DNA from: Dasypus novemcinctus | Lineage: Eukaryota; Chordata; Mammalia; Cingulata; Dasypodidae | Assembly: GCF_030445035.2 (NCBI RefSeq) | Contig: NC_080680.1 | Span: 112,990,228-113,054,227 of the forward strand | Length of the DNA: 64,000 nt | Direction: 5' to 3' | Part shown: in pieces, positions 1 to 11,092 of the stretch | Layout: every line of letters begins with the position of its first letter | How positions within the stretch are numbered: position 1 is the stretch's first letter | Notes under the pieces: model-generated | What the model saw: the letters and a program-made list of their open reading frames with translations, nothing else | Database searches by the model: none | Told to the model about the DNA's origin: nothing | Made by a program: the position numbers and the translations under genes

Positions 1-440
1 CAGGAGTGAGAGCCGGGCTGTGTCTCTCCGCCTCGCTCCTGAATGCATTAGGCTCATGGCCTCTATACCTAACTTGAGACTGACCTCCAGGTATGTGCCT
101 GCTCTTCCTTGGGTATTTTGTCCTCATCTCTGTAATGATGCTTTGGAATAGATGCTCTGGAAGGGTCTTCATCAGGCTGGGATTCCAAACATTTTAAGGG
201 ATTCCAAATGCCATGTTTTAATACTGGTGGCTGTAGGATGCAGGAGAGATGAAAGTCCGTGGACCTGAGGAAACAGGCCAAGAGGCATCACTCTCACCCT
301 CGAGCCACAGAGGGCAGCAACTATACAGGGCTTTAGGAGGAAAAGGAGGATCCACACCAGATTAGCTCTGAGGGGAGGGAGCTTGTTAAAGGGATTTAAA
401 GTCTACCAGCTTAATAACCCTTTGTAGTTTTTGGTGCCTG
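1..440. other. unique sequence, no feature recognised
   Basis: No repeat family, exon or RNA gene could be recognised. The short open frames on the minus strand have no domain or motif and are treated as chance. Confidence 0.5.
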
Positions 441-600
441 TCTTTTCTCAAAGCTCAAGGTATTTGGCAAACATTAGCTCATTAATCCTGCCAGCAGACT
501 TGTGAAGCAGGTAGGTATGCATGTCTTATCCTTACCTGGGAACCTTGGATTTGAGGGAAAGGGGACTTGGTACAGGTTAGGGCAGCCCCATGGAGGCTGG
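441..600 (-). mobile_element. MIR SINE fragment (weak)
   Basis: The stretch ending in a CATTAGCTCATTAATCCTG-like core resembles the reversed MIR core and tail, but is too diverged to be sure. Confidence 0.35.
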
Positions 601-644
601 ACTAAACCGAAATGTTTTTTTGTTTTAGTTTTTTTCCCCCTGTT

Positions 645-800
645 ATTCTACTAGAGGAGTAGTAGACAGTGGAAAAAGCATGTTCTGGAACCAGCTAGAT
701 TCCAGGTCAAACTTGGTCCCTATACAGGTATGTGCCTTTGGGTAAGTCCCTCAAGTAATGATACCTACCACCTCATCAACTTATACTCTGAGAAGTGTAA
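645..800 (+). mobile_element. MIR SINE fragment
   Basis: Order of motifs follows MIR: a 'gtggaaaaagca' head, a 'caggtcaaacttggtccc' box-B-like segment, 'gtgcctttgggtaagtc', then 'atacctaccacctcat'. Ancient non-coding SINE. Confidence 0.6.
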
Positions 801-1275
801 ATGTCATGTGCATGTTGAAGTCATTTGAAATGCGATAGTTTTCAATGGCTGTTTTTTTTTAAGAGATTCATATTTATGATACATTAAGCATTTGGGATAA
901 TGATATGCCAGGGGTTTGTGTTTTGGTGAATGAAGCACAGTCGACAGATCTGGAGTGGGAGGAAGCACGTTCATGGGGATGGCTTTTCAGGTGGGAGAGC
1001 AGAAGACTGGACAGTCTCAGGCTTGTTCAGAGAAACTAACCAACAACCTGAGCAGGGCTGTCTTGAAACGAGGCCAAGGAAGAGACTCAGACCCCACTAC
1101 CTGGGGAAGTTGTTAAAAGTCTATTGCTTAGCTGGGAGCCTCTGCGGTGTAGCTGCTCCGCATGAGCGTAGAGAAGCTTTGAGAGCCGTGGTCTTCAATG
1201 AGGATGTGTACCTGGTAGTCAAGGGGCAAGATAACCCACTGTGGAATGGGAAGAAAAGTGTTAGAACATCTACTC
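801..1275. other. unique sequence, no feature recognised
   Basis: A 129-codon plus-strand frame spans 930-1319, but it has no recognisable motif, no splice context and runs into the hairpin at 1276, so I do not call it a gene. Confidence 0.5.
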
Positions 1276-1317
1276 AGCCATTTCCTAAATCTCAGCTTTC
1301 AGATTTAGGAAATGGCT
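1276..1317. repeat. perfect 17-bp inverted repeat (hairpin)
   Basis: Arms 1276-1292 and 1301-1317 are perfect reverse complements (left arm AGCCATTTCCTAAATCT) around an 8-nt loop. The stem does not extend outward, so it is much shorter than a microRNA precursor. Confidence 0.9.
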
Positions 1318-1334
1318 AAATCTTTGTCCATATG

Positions 1335-1461
1335 GTTGTTTTTGTTTTGTTTTGTTTTTTCTGTTTTGTTTTGTTCTGGTTTTTTGGAGGTACTGGGGAC
1401 TGAATCTGGTACCTCATATATGCAAAGCAGCCACTCAAACCACTGAGCTACACCCACTCCC
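1335..1461 (-). mobile_element. DAS SINE, monomer with TTTTG-rich tail
   Basis: Read on the minus strand this is a tRNA-like DAS head ending in a TTTTG/CAAAA-rich tail (1336-1376 on the plus strand). The head carries a box-B-like GGTACCAGATTC and a box-A-like TGTAGCTCAGTGG. Flanks GTCCATATG (1326-1334) and GTCTATATG (1462-1470) match 8/9 and look like a target-site duplication. Confidence 0.8.
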
Positions 1462-2090
1462 GTCTATATGTCTTAAAGGCAAATAATATATTCCTAAAGT
1501 AGTAGATTGATGTATCTAATAAGTGAAAAATATATATTTGGTGAGTATATTCACATTTTTTACTGATAGCAGTACATGTTCCAGAGTTTGGAGGCCACTG
1601 CATTAAGAGAGAAGATGGTCGATGTGGAGTCCCATTTGAAAGTCTTTTAAGACATCTGAGAGTGAGCCAGTGACAGCCTGGCTAGAACCAGACTTTAAGC
1701 GGAAATAGCAAAGAATCTAAGGAACACATTAAACAGGAAGAAAAGAGAGGGCTTGATCGCTTTTGGATGTGAAGAGCAAGTATTACAGAAGAGGGAAGAG
1801 GCAAAGCTGATTTTGAGGTTTCAATCCCTGGCCAAGAGAATGCTGGCGCCATCGAAGAAAATGAGGAAGGTCAGAGAGGAAATTGGTTTGAGGGAAAAGT
1901 GAAAAGTTCTGCCCTGGCCAAGTTGGATTAAGGTAAGGGCAAGAGGAACACAGAAGTCGGAGATAGGAGGCTGGGGCTCAGAGGAGAGGCCTGACTAAAG
2001 GTGGAAGACCTGGGGGCCTCCTGTGGAGGTAAGTGGGGAATAACATCTCCCTTGTATATATGTTAGCAGAACAAACAAACAAACAAACAA
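1462..2090. other. unique sequence; short AAAC run
   Basis: Purine-rich sequence with no recognised family. A short (AAAC)n run lies at about 2073-2090, just before an L1-type 3' end. Confidence 0.5.
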
Positions 2091-2094
2091 AACC

Positions 2095-2285
2095 CCACAC
2101 AGAACTGTGCAGCACAAGCAAGTCTAGTGTGAATCACGGACTACGGTTAGATAAACAATTATAATAACATTTTTCCTTAATTGTAACAAGTATATCACAC
2201 TACTACAAGTTGTAAATGCTAGGGGAAATCTGTATTTTCTGCATGATTTGTCTGTAAACTTACAACTTCTCTAATAAAAGTAGAA
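2095..2285 (+). mobile_element. L1/HAL1-type 3' end fragment
   Basis: The end 'ctgtaaacttacaacttct' followed by 'ctaataaaag' is the same terminal sequence seen, reversed, in the 3' UTR of the half-L1 (45861-45880) and at 39838. The 5'-truncated copy keeps only the last ~190 bp. Confidence 0.65.
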
Positions 2286-2628
2286 GGTAAGGAGCGAAGA
2301 GTCAGCAAAATGGGAAGGAAAAGTCTTATCCTGAGTCAAAACTCAGTGACTTGGAGAGCCCACTGTCCAAGCGGTTCCTGAGGTCAGCTGCCATTGCATG
2401 TGGTCTTTGCTGTCTGACTAATTTATAGACTCATAAAACATCCCAGCTTTAATGGCCATTGGAGATTATCTACTTAATGGTTGGCTTGGTTTAAGTAATT
2501 TTTAAAATTACAATCTTGACATACCCCAAATATGTCAGTGAGCGGTCTTAGTTGCAAACAATAGTATCCACTCTGGCTAATTTAAGCAGAAAATGAATTT
2601 ATTAAAAGATTGAATTAAGAAGGATATC

Positions 2629-3035
2629 TGTCTTAGTTTCCCAGGCTGATATGACAAATGTCACACAATGGGTTGGCTTAATCAGAGGAATTTATTGGCT
2701 CACAAGTTTAGGAGTTCTACTTGCTTCCTCCCCAGGTTGGTAGTGCTCTAGCTGGCCGGCAATTCTTAGGTTCCTTGGTTTTCCCTTCAAGCAATGATGT
2801 CCTCTCCTTTCTCTTCTGGGTTCTGTCAACGTCTAGCTCCTGGCTCCTTCCTGTGGCTTTTTTCTATAAGGCCTCCAGTAATAGGATTAAGACCCATCCT
2901 GTTTCAGTAGGTCACACCTTAATTGAAAATAACATCTCCAAAAGGTCCAAATTATAATGGGTTTACACCCACAGAATGGAATAAGATTAAAAACATGTTT
3001 GCTGGGGGAGGGGGTACATAACTCAATCTGCCACA
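2629..3035 (-). mobile_element. MLT1-like MaLR LTR, near complete
   Basis: Starts TGTCTTAGTTTCCCAGG, contains 'ggaatttattggctcacaa' and 'gggtttacacccacagaatg', and ends in a G-rich run then 'ctcaatctgccaca', the order of an inverted MLT1-type LTR. Flanks ATATC and GTATC match 4/5, as expected of the 5-bp duplication of these elements. No internal region, so it is a solo LTR. Confidence 0.7.
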
Positions 3036-3089
3036 GTATCAGAGAATCCTTAGGAAGGCTGTAAAAATAGACTTGGGCTGAGATTTGAG

Positions 3090-3470
3090 CAACAGTGTTC
3101 AAAAGTACACCACAATAGAATATTATTAGGCAATAAAAAGAAATAAAGTATTGGAACACGGGTGAACCTTGAAAACATTATGTTTAATAAGAGAAGCCAG
3201 TCACAAAGGATCACATATTATATGAAATGTACAGAATAGGCAAACCTATAGAGACAGAAAGTAGATTAGTGGTTATAGAGGGCTTAGGGAGAGGGATGGG
3301 AGTATTGGTGTGATGGGTTCCTTAACGTGTAGGGTTCTTTTGGGAGAATAAATATGTTCTAAAATTTATTGTCGTGATGGATGTACAACATATACGAATA
3401 TACATATACATATGAGTGAATTATATGCATGTGAATTATATCTCACTAAAAGAGTTTTAAAAAACACACT
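3090..3470 (+). mobile_element. old L1, ORF2 end plus 3' UTR
   Basis: Motifs in L1 order: 'ccacaatagaatattattag', 'gaaccttgaaaacattatg', 'agaagccagtcacaaagga', 'agtggttatagag', then a TATA-rich tail ending 'tatatctcactaaaagag'. Decayed, no open frame. Confidence 0.75.
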
Positions 3471-3817
3471 GTAGAAGGGCTGACCAGAAGAGAGTCATTA
3501 CTGCCACTGCCAAACACAAAATGCCAAGGACTTAGCTTTAATACTACCCCAACTCTCAGCGTCCCTGATGCTGACTCTGCCCCAGGGACTCAGCTGAGCA
3601 ACCACAGGCACCCCTGAAAACACTACAACTCTGCCATCGTTCATAGTAGCACAATGGAAGGTCTGGACAGATTCAGTTTCTTCAAACCGTTCACCTCCAA
3701 TTTGAAGTCCTGCAAGGGTGCATGTGGCGGATGGGACAAAGACATGACCTACCTAAGTGACTCTGGAAATTTGAGTCCTGCTGCCATATTAAGAATCAGG
3801 GAAATATTCTTATAGTA
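3471..3817. other. unique sequence, no feature recognised
   Basis: No repeat, exon or RNA gene recognised. Confidence 0.5.
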
Positions 3818-4007
3818 CAGGGGTTCTTAACCTTTTTTTTCCATAGACCCTTTTCCAGTCAGGTAAAAACCACAGATCCCCTACTAAGTCCATACCATAT
3901 TGTGTAGTATTTAACAAATATATTACACCTGCACCAACATGCCCTTACAAGAATAATGTTTTTTGAATTTCAGGTCAAGCTCATGGACCCCTTGTTAGGA
4001 ACCCCTG
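3818..4007. mobile_element. hAT-type miniature DNA element (copy 1)
   Basis: A 190-bp non-coding element with terminal inverted repeats: CAGGGGTTCTTAACC at the left and its near-perfect complement ending ACCCCTG at the right. Flanks TTATAGTA and CTATAGAA (8 bp, 6/8 identical) fit the nTnTAGAn preference of hAT transposases. It is clearly homologous to 40285-40479 along its length. No transposase, so any movement needed a source in trans. Confidence 0.8.
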
Positions 4008-4189
4008 CTATAGAAGGACTAGTCTAAAGATGATGGACAGTCACAAATGTACCAAACCCAGCCACTCTTACAACCTGATATACAATTCTAAAATAAAACA
4101 ATAGAACTTGATAATTTTAACAGTCTGCCTAACAGGATTTTGTTTTTAAACTCTAGAAGTAAAAAGCAGCTAGTCAGAGTATAAAGGGT

Positions 4190-4380
4190 AGGAAGAGTGG
4201 TTGCTTGAATGAGCACAAGTTTTGAAGCCACCAGTCCTGGGTTTGAATCCTGCCACATATCGACTGTATGATCTCCATAAGCCACTTTTTATCATTGAGT
4301 CTTACCTGGCAGGTGAAAACAGCAATGCCTACCTTGCAAGGTTATTTCCAAGACTGAAATAATGAATGCTAAATAAATCT
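4190..4380 (+). mobile_element. MIR SINE
   Basis: 'cctgggtttgaatcctgcca' is a good box-B/core match. It is followed by the usual splice-like 'gactgtatgatctcc', 'aatgcctaccttgcaaggtt' and 'gaatgctaaataa'. Confidence 0.75.
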
Positions 4381-4970
4381 GAATTTCTGCCGATAAAAAA
4401 AGAAAGCAAATGTCATTGTTTCTATTGATTTTTATTGGTTCATACTCAACTATTATCCTGATTTCCATATTTTCATAAAACTTAGAAGTATTAATTTATT
4501 CTATTCTTTTGTTGAACTTGTTCTTTTTGCTTGTGAGAGTTTATAAACCCAACTGTATAAAATTGTAAAGAAAAAGTGTAGGAAGAATACATTCCAAAAT
4601 GTCAGCAACGGTTGGTTCTGGTTTGTGAAAGTATATGCATTTCCTGTTTCTTTCTAATTTTATTTCTTTACTTTTTCTTTCAGTAGTAAAAATGTACTAC
4701 TTTTAAAACCAGACACAAATAATTAAACTAAACACAAAGTGAAGATGAAACTTCATAGGACGAGCACATAAAAGAAAAACCAGTAGCTCTTTTTTCATTA
4801 AGCAACCACTTTGCCTGATGTGCAGAAGTGAGTCTTAATTAGAAGTCTGCAATATTGTATGATGGACCAGCCCCAGGTGGGGTGCTAGACATCTCCCCAA
4901 CTTTTCATCCAGTCCAGATATTCAAGATACTACCTCTGATCAGAAAACAGAGGAACTCATCACCCATTTT
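4381..4970. other. AT-rich sequence, possible old LINE debris
   Basis: Around 4560-4740 a 'gaatacattccaaaatgtcagcaacggttg...ttctaattttatttc' pattern recalls the tail of an old LINE, but I cannot assign it. Confidence 0.35.
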
Positions 4971-4974
4971 CCAG

Positions 4975-5165
4975 AAACTTTTAGGATTCAGTTCACTTTC
5001 TAGGATATTGACTCTCAGTGCATAGAGTCCAAACTCCATATTGCTCTTGGGTTAGTACATGCAAGATAGTAACTCCATTTTTCTGATTCTCTAGCTGGTA
5101 TCTTCAACATTCTCCTTTCATCTTGTCATGACCCTCAAGGAACTCATTTTCCACAAGGTGTAAAT
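4975..5165 (+). mobile_element. L2 fragment
   Basis: 'catagagtccaaactccata' and the following pyrimidine-rich 'tccatttttctgattctcta...cttcaacattctcctttcat' follow the L2 3' region. Strongly diverged. Confidence 0.5.
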
Positions 5166-5424
5166 AACTGAAAATGTCTCCGTCTAGATCTCTCAGGGCC
5201 CCCTGGGATGTGATATAACTCCTCCATTACAAGTTTTGTATCTTTCTGAAATGTACAGGCATTTTTTAGTTTCTGATGGCCCCTTTTGTATAGCTTCTGA
5301 TATTAAATCATGACCTCCCTGATGTTTTGGAAGCATTTGAGGGTAGTAAGAATCAGGACATGAAAAACTAAAGTGATAGGGTTGAAAATTATTCAAGAGA
5401 CCCTAAAGATAAAAAATAAAAACA

Positions 5425-5895
5425 ATGTATCATAATGACATGGGAACATCACTTGATATATCTCTATTTACTTATATACAACTTCTGGAAAGTACATGTC
5501 TTGACGTACTTGACCACATCATTGACCTTCTGAGAGTCCTCTCCTGGCTCTCTATTTCCTTTGCTCTAAGATTTACGTGTCTTAGCATACCAAATAAGGC
5601 CTTTTGTGTCAGGATTTTGCCTGCTCCTCTAACTTTATTTCCTGCTTCTTTTCAGTCTCATTCACTCTCTCATCCAACCACATCAAGTTTCTTGCCTTTT
5701 TCAAATACACATACTTTTCCTCATCTCTCTACCTGTGGACATAGCTTCTTCTGTATAAAATTCCCTTTTCTTCTTCTTTACTCCAAGATCTAACTCAATC
5801 TTAATGATTCAACAAGATTTCTTGATCCCTTCAGGGAAAAGCAGTGGCTCTCCCTGTTTGTTCCTAACATACAGAGCCTCCATTCAATAGTCAAT
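5425..5895 (+). mobile_element. L2 3' region
   Basis: Pyrimidine-rich sequence with L2-like order ('gcctttt...tttgcctgctcctctaactttat', 'ctccaagatctaactcaatc', 'tcccttcagggaaaagcagt'). The 122-codon frame at 5425-5793 is a by-product of the low stop density and not a gene. Confidence 0.5.
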
Positions 5896-6892
5896 CCACA
5901 AACATTTATTGAGGGCTACAATAAACTCAGCATTGTGCTCCCATAAATCCTTGTATCTATGTCTATTAGAGCAAGTGCTATACTGAGTGTTATTATTGGT
6001 GACCCATCTGGAAGGTACAGCCTGGTGACAGAAAAACATTGGAATGTCTAGTTAAGGCCATGGCACCATTTCCTTTCTTCTCCAGACCCACCCAGCTAGA
6101 GTTACCTGTGCCTTCTGTCTCTGAGCCCAGCCCAGGATAAGGAGCACAATGCAACCTCAGATTCAACTTCCCGTGCAATTGCCTCTCAGTTTTCCCCCTA
6201 TCCCTGGTGTTTTAGTCTAGCCCATATGCCTGGGTTTCAATCTTGGTTTCCCTGACAAGTATACTCTTTCCCTACTGCCAGTCTAGCCTTACCTGCTGTG
6301 TGGGTCCTTCCAATGTACCTAGCTAATGACATACTGCTGTTCCAAAAGCTACACTTCTTCCAATAGCCCCAGTGAGGGCTGAGATTCTGTTTGCTACATG
6401 GTGAGGACCAGAAACTTCCATGACTTCCCAGTTAATGTTGTAATTGCCTACTCTAAGGGCCCGTCTGATTGTGCACTCAATGAAGCATTGTGCTTGAGCC
6501 TTCTCAACCCTCCTTTCCCATGTGCTGAATTGAACTTCCCTCCTGGGAGTTGCATGGCCCTTGGATATTTCCTCCAGTTTGGAAGATAGGCTGCTCTGTG
6601 ACCTTGCCCTGTCCAAGAAGCCTCTTCCTACCCACAGAAACTTCATTTAATAAGGACAAATAAAAAGTTTGGAGATAAAGAGTGGCCATGGCCCTGAGAC
6701 AGGCCAAAATTACAGAAAAAAAGAGATGATTAAAATACAGAGAAAGACTTAAATGGAGTTTCATTTAAAGGAGATGATATCATAAGAAAAAAGAAATCCA
6801 TGATAGAATATGAAAAGTCCAAGGGATTAAAAATGTCAAGATGTTTGAATGTTTGACTTTGGAAGGAATTGTCCATACCAGTAAAACATTTT
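5896..6892. other. mostly unique; short reversed L2 end near 5900
   Basis: 5898-5945 ('acaaacatttattgaggg') is the common reversed L2 terminus. The rest, including overlapping open frames on both strands at 6320-6760, shows no family or domain. Confidence 0.45.
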
Positions 6893-6977
6893 TGTTTAAA
6901 GGATGTACTGGAGTTTGAACCCAGGACCTTGTACATGGGAAGCAGGTGCTCAAAAATTGAGCTACATGCACTCCCCA
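6893..6977 (-). mobile_element. DAS SINE monomer with perfect duplication
   Basis: An 85-bp tRNA-like head: on the minus strand GGGGAGTGCATGTAGCTCAA, then a box-B GGTTCAAACTCC-type motif and a short A-rich tail. It is flanked by a perfect 14-bp target-site duplication, CAGTAAAACATTTT, at 6879-6892 and 6978-6991. Confidence 0.9.
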
Positions 6978-6994
6978 CAGTAAAACATTTTATG

Positions 6995-7170
6995 GAACAT
7001 AATATTATCTAATTTTATTGAGCACCTCCAATCTTCCAAGAATTCTGCTTAAGTGTTTCTTGCATTTTCTTATTTAAGGTCTACAACAGCTTGATGAGCC
7101 AGGTTCTATTGACAATCTCTCTTTCAGAAGAAGAAATGGCTAAGAAGTGAAGTACTTGACTTGCACCTGG
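6995..7170 (-). mobile_element. MIR-type fragment
   Basis: 'attgagcacctccaatcttc' and 'gatgagccaggttctattga' follow the reversed MIR core. Diverged. Confidence 0.45.
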
Positions 7171-8210
7171 AAACTGAGAGAATGCCCTTCAACGAGGAAA
7201 TGGCTAGCTAAATTTGGTTTCTCCTAGGCATGAACAGACCATCACACTGAAAAAATTCAGACTATTCCAGTTGACTAAGAAGGGTGTTTCTAGAGACCAT
7301 GTTGAGTAAGAAAAGCTAGACACAGGTAAATGTGCACAATATGCTCCTACATTTGTTTACCCGTGGAATAATCCTTTTATCTATGTGTATGTATTTATGT
7401 ATATGCTACACAGGGCAGTGTGCATAGTATGATTCTATTTCAAGAAAAATAGAACTCTATATATGTGTATTTATATTTGTTTACATATGGCTGAGAAAGG
7501 AGAAAATAATGGAAGAATTCACGTTGGTCTGCCTACATTAGTGCTCTGGGAGGGGCTAGAGGGAGTGGGATAGGGAGCAAGAGCTTTGAGGTTATACATC
7601 TTTGCATCACTGGTCTTGTTAGGGCAAGCATGTATTACTTACATAATTTGAAAGCATCAAAGGAAGAAAGTTATTTATGATAAATATTTTGCCTCAAGTT
7701 ACATGCTCTTTTCCTCTATGCGAAGCAGTGGAAAAAGAAAAAGTGCTCAGTGCTTGAACAGTCTGCCCCCACCCATGCACTGCACATGACAGTTTGAAAA
7801 TCCATAAAGTGCTTTCGTGGTCCATTGGCTTCTGGGATATTCTCAACTTCTCTGTCATGTAGGGTCAATTATATTTTAAGTCTGATTTTCCAGAGACTAT
7901 AAGTAGCATGTATAAGGCCACCCAGCAGGTACTGAGAAAAGTCCAAGGTGCAGCCCAGAGTTTTGGACTCCAAATCTAGTGCTCTAGTGTTGAGGGTATA
8001 AAATTTTTAAATATAGAAACACCTTTTAAAATACTGATTTTTAAAACTGCATAAGACTCAGTCAAGTTAATGCATTGGAAACTTTTAAAGGTATAAACGA
8101 TTGCACATATCATTATTATAATTGTCCCTTAATTTCCTTTTGGACATTGCCTATAATTAGAGCAAGATGCCATCAGTTACATGCGTAGTGGATCTGTAAT
8201 TACAGCCGCA
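7171..8210. other. old LINE-like debris and reversed MIR
   Basis: 7220-7690 has the texture of an old LINE tail ('gaagaattcacgttggtctg', 'gcaagcatgtattacttac') without a clear assignment. 7860-7985 ('ggccacccagcaggtactga') is a plausible reversed MIR. Confidence 0.35.
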
Positions 8211-8290
8211 CACCTTCATTCAACAAACATTTATTGAGCACCTTTTATATGCTCAGCACTCAGTTAGATGTTGGGTCAGCCTCACAAGCT
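8211..8290 (-). mobile_element. L2 3' terminus
   Basis: 'ttcaacaaacatttattgag' followed by 'caccttttatatgctcagca' is the complement of the conserved L2 end. Confidence 0.65.
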
Positions 8291-8494
8291 GAAAAGCAAG
8301 CTTCCTGCAGGCATTTGGTCAAGAGCCATTATGCCTCCAAATTTGTTCTTTTAAAATTAAAAAGACTATTTTTTTAAAGAGGAAAGTTTAGTAAACATTA
8401 AAGACTTTTCATGTCAAAAGGACTAGAGATCAGAAAATACTTAAAAGAAATGAGAATCACTGAGAGAAATGTAGACTATAAATAAATCAAACAT
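8291..8494. other. AT-rich unique sequence
   Basis: No feature recognised. Confidence 0.5.
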
Positions 8495-8790
8495 GAATGA
8501 ACATGAGGGATGGCAAATAGATCTAGCATTTTCAAGTGCACACTATATGCCAGACATGTGACAGATATTATTTCAAATAAGTGTTCACAGTAACCCTTTT
8601 GGGGGGTGGTTATCATTATTCTCAGTTTGCTCAGGTAGATGTGAAAGAACTTTCCCAAGGTCATAGAGAAAGTTATGGAGCCAGGATTTGAATACAAACT
8701 TGCCTACCTGCTGGGAACGTGGGCTTGTTTTACTGCTTTGCCCTGCTTACAAAGGAGGCTGTTCCCCCAAGGAGCACACCAGGTTTTTGT
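8495..8790 (-). mobile_element. MIR SINE, long copy
   Basis: Reversed MIR order is clear: 'tgcacactatatgccagaca', 'tattatttcaaataagtgtt', 'aactttcccaaggtcataga', 'gagccaggatttgaatacaa', then a gap and 'gctttgccctgctt'. Confidence 0.75.
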
Positions 8791-9039
8791 GGCCAAAGTG
8801 GAACAGTGGTTGAGAGTAATTCATCACCTGAGCCACGTGTACCTAGTAAGGTCTCTTGGGAACACTAACACTTTTTTGTTAGTGTAGTACTAACATTTTT
8901 GATATCCCAACACCTACAAGGCACAGTTCTAGGCACTTCACATAGATTGTTTCCAGCCCTCCCTGGGGTGGTTCCTCTTAAGCGACCTCTTCACAATTTC
9001 TCTCGTCTGCTGTCTGCAGAGCTATCCCAGGATTCCTCT

Positions 9040-9590
9040 TCAAACTCAAGTCGGATCAGTGCTTGCTTCAGCTCAAAATGCTCAAATGGCTTCCCATCTC
9101 ATTCACAACAGAAACGAAGTCCTTGGAATGGCTCACAGGTCTACATGCTCTGCCCCCGACCCCTCCTTGCCTTCAGGTACTACCAGTCTGCTTGCTCGAC
9201 GCTGGCCCCACCGGCCTCCAGGCAGTTCCACACACACTCCAGGCTCTCTCCTCTGAGCATCCAAAGGCTCAGTCCTTACCAACCTGCAGTGCTTGTTCCA
9301 ACGTCCTCTCAGTGAAGGCTCCCCGCCCGCCTCATTTAACATTGCACCCCCTTGCTCTCAGCACTCCCTATCCCTCTGCTGTTGTAATTTTCTCTAACTT
9401 CATGTATCATCTTCTAATACCCTACACAAGTTGTTTATTTATGCTGTCTATTGTCTCTTCCTCCTTTAGACTAAGAACTATGAACACAGGAATTTTTATT
9501 CGATTTGCTCCCTGGTGTATCCCCATCAATAGTGCGATGCCTGGCATATCGTGGGCAACCAAAAAACACTTGCTTGAATTGAACACTGTA
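9040..9590 (+). mobile_element. L2 3' region, well preserved
   Basis: Recognisable L2 blocks in order: 'caaatggcttcccatctcat', 'acgaagtccttggaatggct', 'cccctccttgccttcaggta', 'acttcatgtatcatcttcta', then 'aactatgaacacaggaattt', 'ccctggtgtatccccatcaa' and 'gcctggcatatcgtgggca'. The three overlapping frames at 8899-9650 all fall inside it; they are not genes. Confidence 0.85.
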
Positions 9591-9725
9591 AAGACGACTC
9601 TTGTTATTTATTTTAAAACTTTGGAAACGCAAGACCAGACTGCTCTGTGACTTGTCCTGTGTCACACAACGAGAGATTGGCAGAACAGGGATTCAAAGGC
9701 ACAGTTTTCCTCAGAGGTGAGGGAG
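9591..9725 (-). mobile_element. MIR SINE fragment
   Basis: 'gtcacacaacgagagattgg' and 'cagaacagggattcaaagg' match the reversed MIR core. Confidence 0.6.
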
Positions 9726-10589
9726 AGAGGAGGAAGTAGATAGTACCTCTTCCACACTCTCTGGTCCCAGTTCCACACTCTCACCAGCCACACCAACAAG
9801 TAGGCGCCTGCCTTCTGCCACAACGTCAGAAAATTGTGGAAGAAGTGGGTGGAGACATGCCCTTCCATCGCTGACATTCTCTTCCTACAATCTCTGGGAT
9901 CCCAAGCCAGGAACCAAGTTGCAATTCGGCTTCTAGAGGAAAAAATAACAAAGAAATGCTAATAATACCTGAGAACGGAACAACACAGGGGTGAGCCAAG
10001 GAGTCAGAGTGCTTTGAGTGTCTCACGTGAAAGGTTCTTTATACAGACTGAGTGCCAAATATGAAAATTAACAGGTGTCATAAGATAGGATCAGCTCCGC
10101 TGGAAACGTTCCTGCTTGCCCAGCACAGAGTGCCTGTGGCTGGGACAGTCACCCATCCCCATCACCTCTGACGTCAAACACTGCCTGGGCAGTGAGTCTT
10201 GAGCTTTGATGGTTCTAAGACCAAAAGTCAGCACAGATTCCAGAAGGGCATGTGTGAGCTTGTCTATTTGTTAATTTATTTAAAGTGTCCTGTTTCTAGG
10301 TCCTGAAAGCACAGTGTTGAAGCAGACTACTACTTTCCGGGAGAAGACAGCAGGATTCCCTTTCCAGCTAGATTGACATAGACAAGGATTGGCAGTCCTT
10401 ACAAGTGCAGAACTGGTCCCTGAGCCTGCCACCTTCAAAGAGGACACGGGAAGGCTCCTACACTACATGTTCCTGAAATGGACCCCTGAGAATCAAGTGG
10501 CGTGGAGGTGCCGGCATTAAACTAAGTAGAGCCAGAGTGTCTGTGCTGCCCCATCCTAAGCTCAAGGAATTCCCAACATGACCCATCAT
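9726..10589. other. unique sequence, includes a CRE palindrome
   Basis: No repeat family seen. The stretch is somewhat richer in GC than its surroundings and holds a perfect TGACGTCA at 10169-10176. No exon or promoter could be supported. Confidence 0.45.
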
Positions 10590-10790
10590 TTCCTGAGCCA
10601 TGTGATAGCCCTATGCTTGAACTTTACATTCATTATCTCGTTTAGTTGTGACAACAGCTATTCACAGTTGAAGAACCTGGGGCTCGCAGAAGTGAAAAGA
10701 CTTTGTGTTAAAGCCTCAGAGCTGAAGGGAATACAAGAATCCAGGATGTAAATCTCAAAATCTAGCACTCATTCACTTAATGCTGACATT
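10590..10790 (-). mobile_element. MIR SINE
   Basis: 'ttcattatctcgtttagttg', 'gttgaagaacctggggctcg' and 'gttaaagcctcagagctgaa' follow the reversed MIR core. Confidence 0.65.
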
Positions 10791-10869
10791 GCTCATAGAC
10801 TCGCTGTTACTCTTAGCCTTGAAATAAATGTGTTGGGGAATGCTGGCTACAATGGGGCAAAACAGAGAC

Positions 10870-11092
10870 TGATAGAACCTTTTAGTCAATGTGACTCAGG
10901 TTCAAATTTTAGCCCTCATTAATTACACTTGCAACCTCAGGGAAGTGTTTTACTTCCTTGGAGCCTTAGCTTTTCCTTCTGGAAAATGGACCTAACAGTA
11001 GTTAATGTACTATATTGTTTTGAGGTTTCCATGGAATAAAGTCTATAGGATATACCCACTACTTAACAGGCAGTCAATACAGGTGAACAGTG
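10870..11092 (+). mobile_element. MIR SINE
   Basis: 'gactcaggttcaaattttag', 'ttacttccttggagccttag', 'ttctggaaaatggacctaac' match MIR in forward order. Confidence 0.7.

Noticed and set aside
305-318. CTCF-like motif CCACAGAGGGCAGC
   Set aside because: It fits the CTCF core only if one spacer base is deleted, and nothing nearby supports an insulator.
930-1319. 129-codon plus-strand open frame
   Set aside because: No domain, no splice or promoter context, and its end is created by the short inverted repeat at 1276-1317.
9063-9650. 195-codon open frame, among the longest in the window
   Set aside because: It lies within a clear L2 3' region whose pyrimidine-rich strand is poor in stops; no protein motif.
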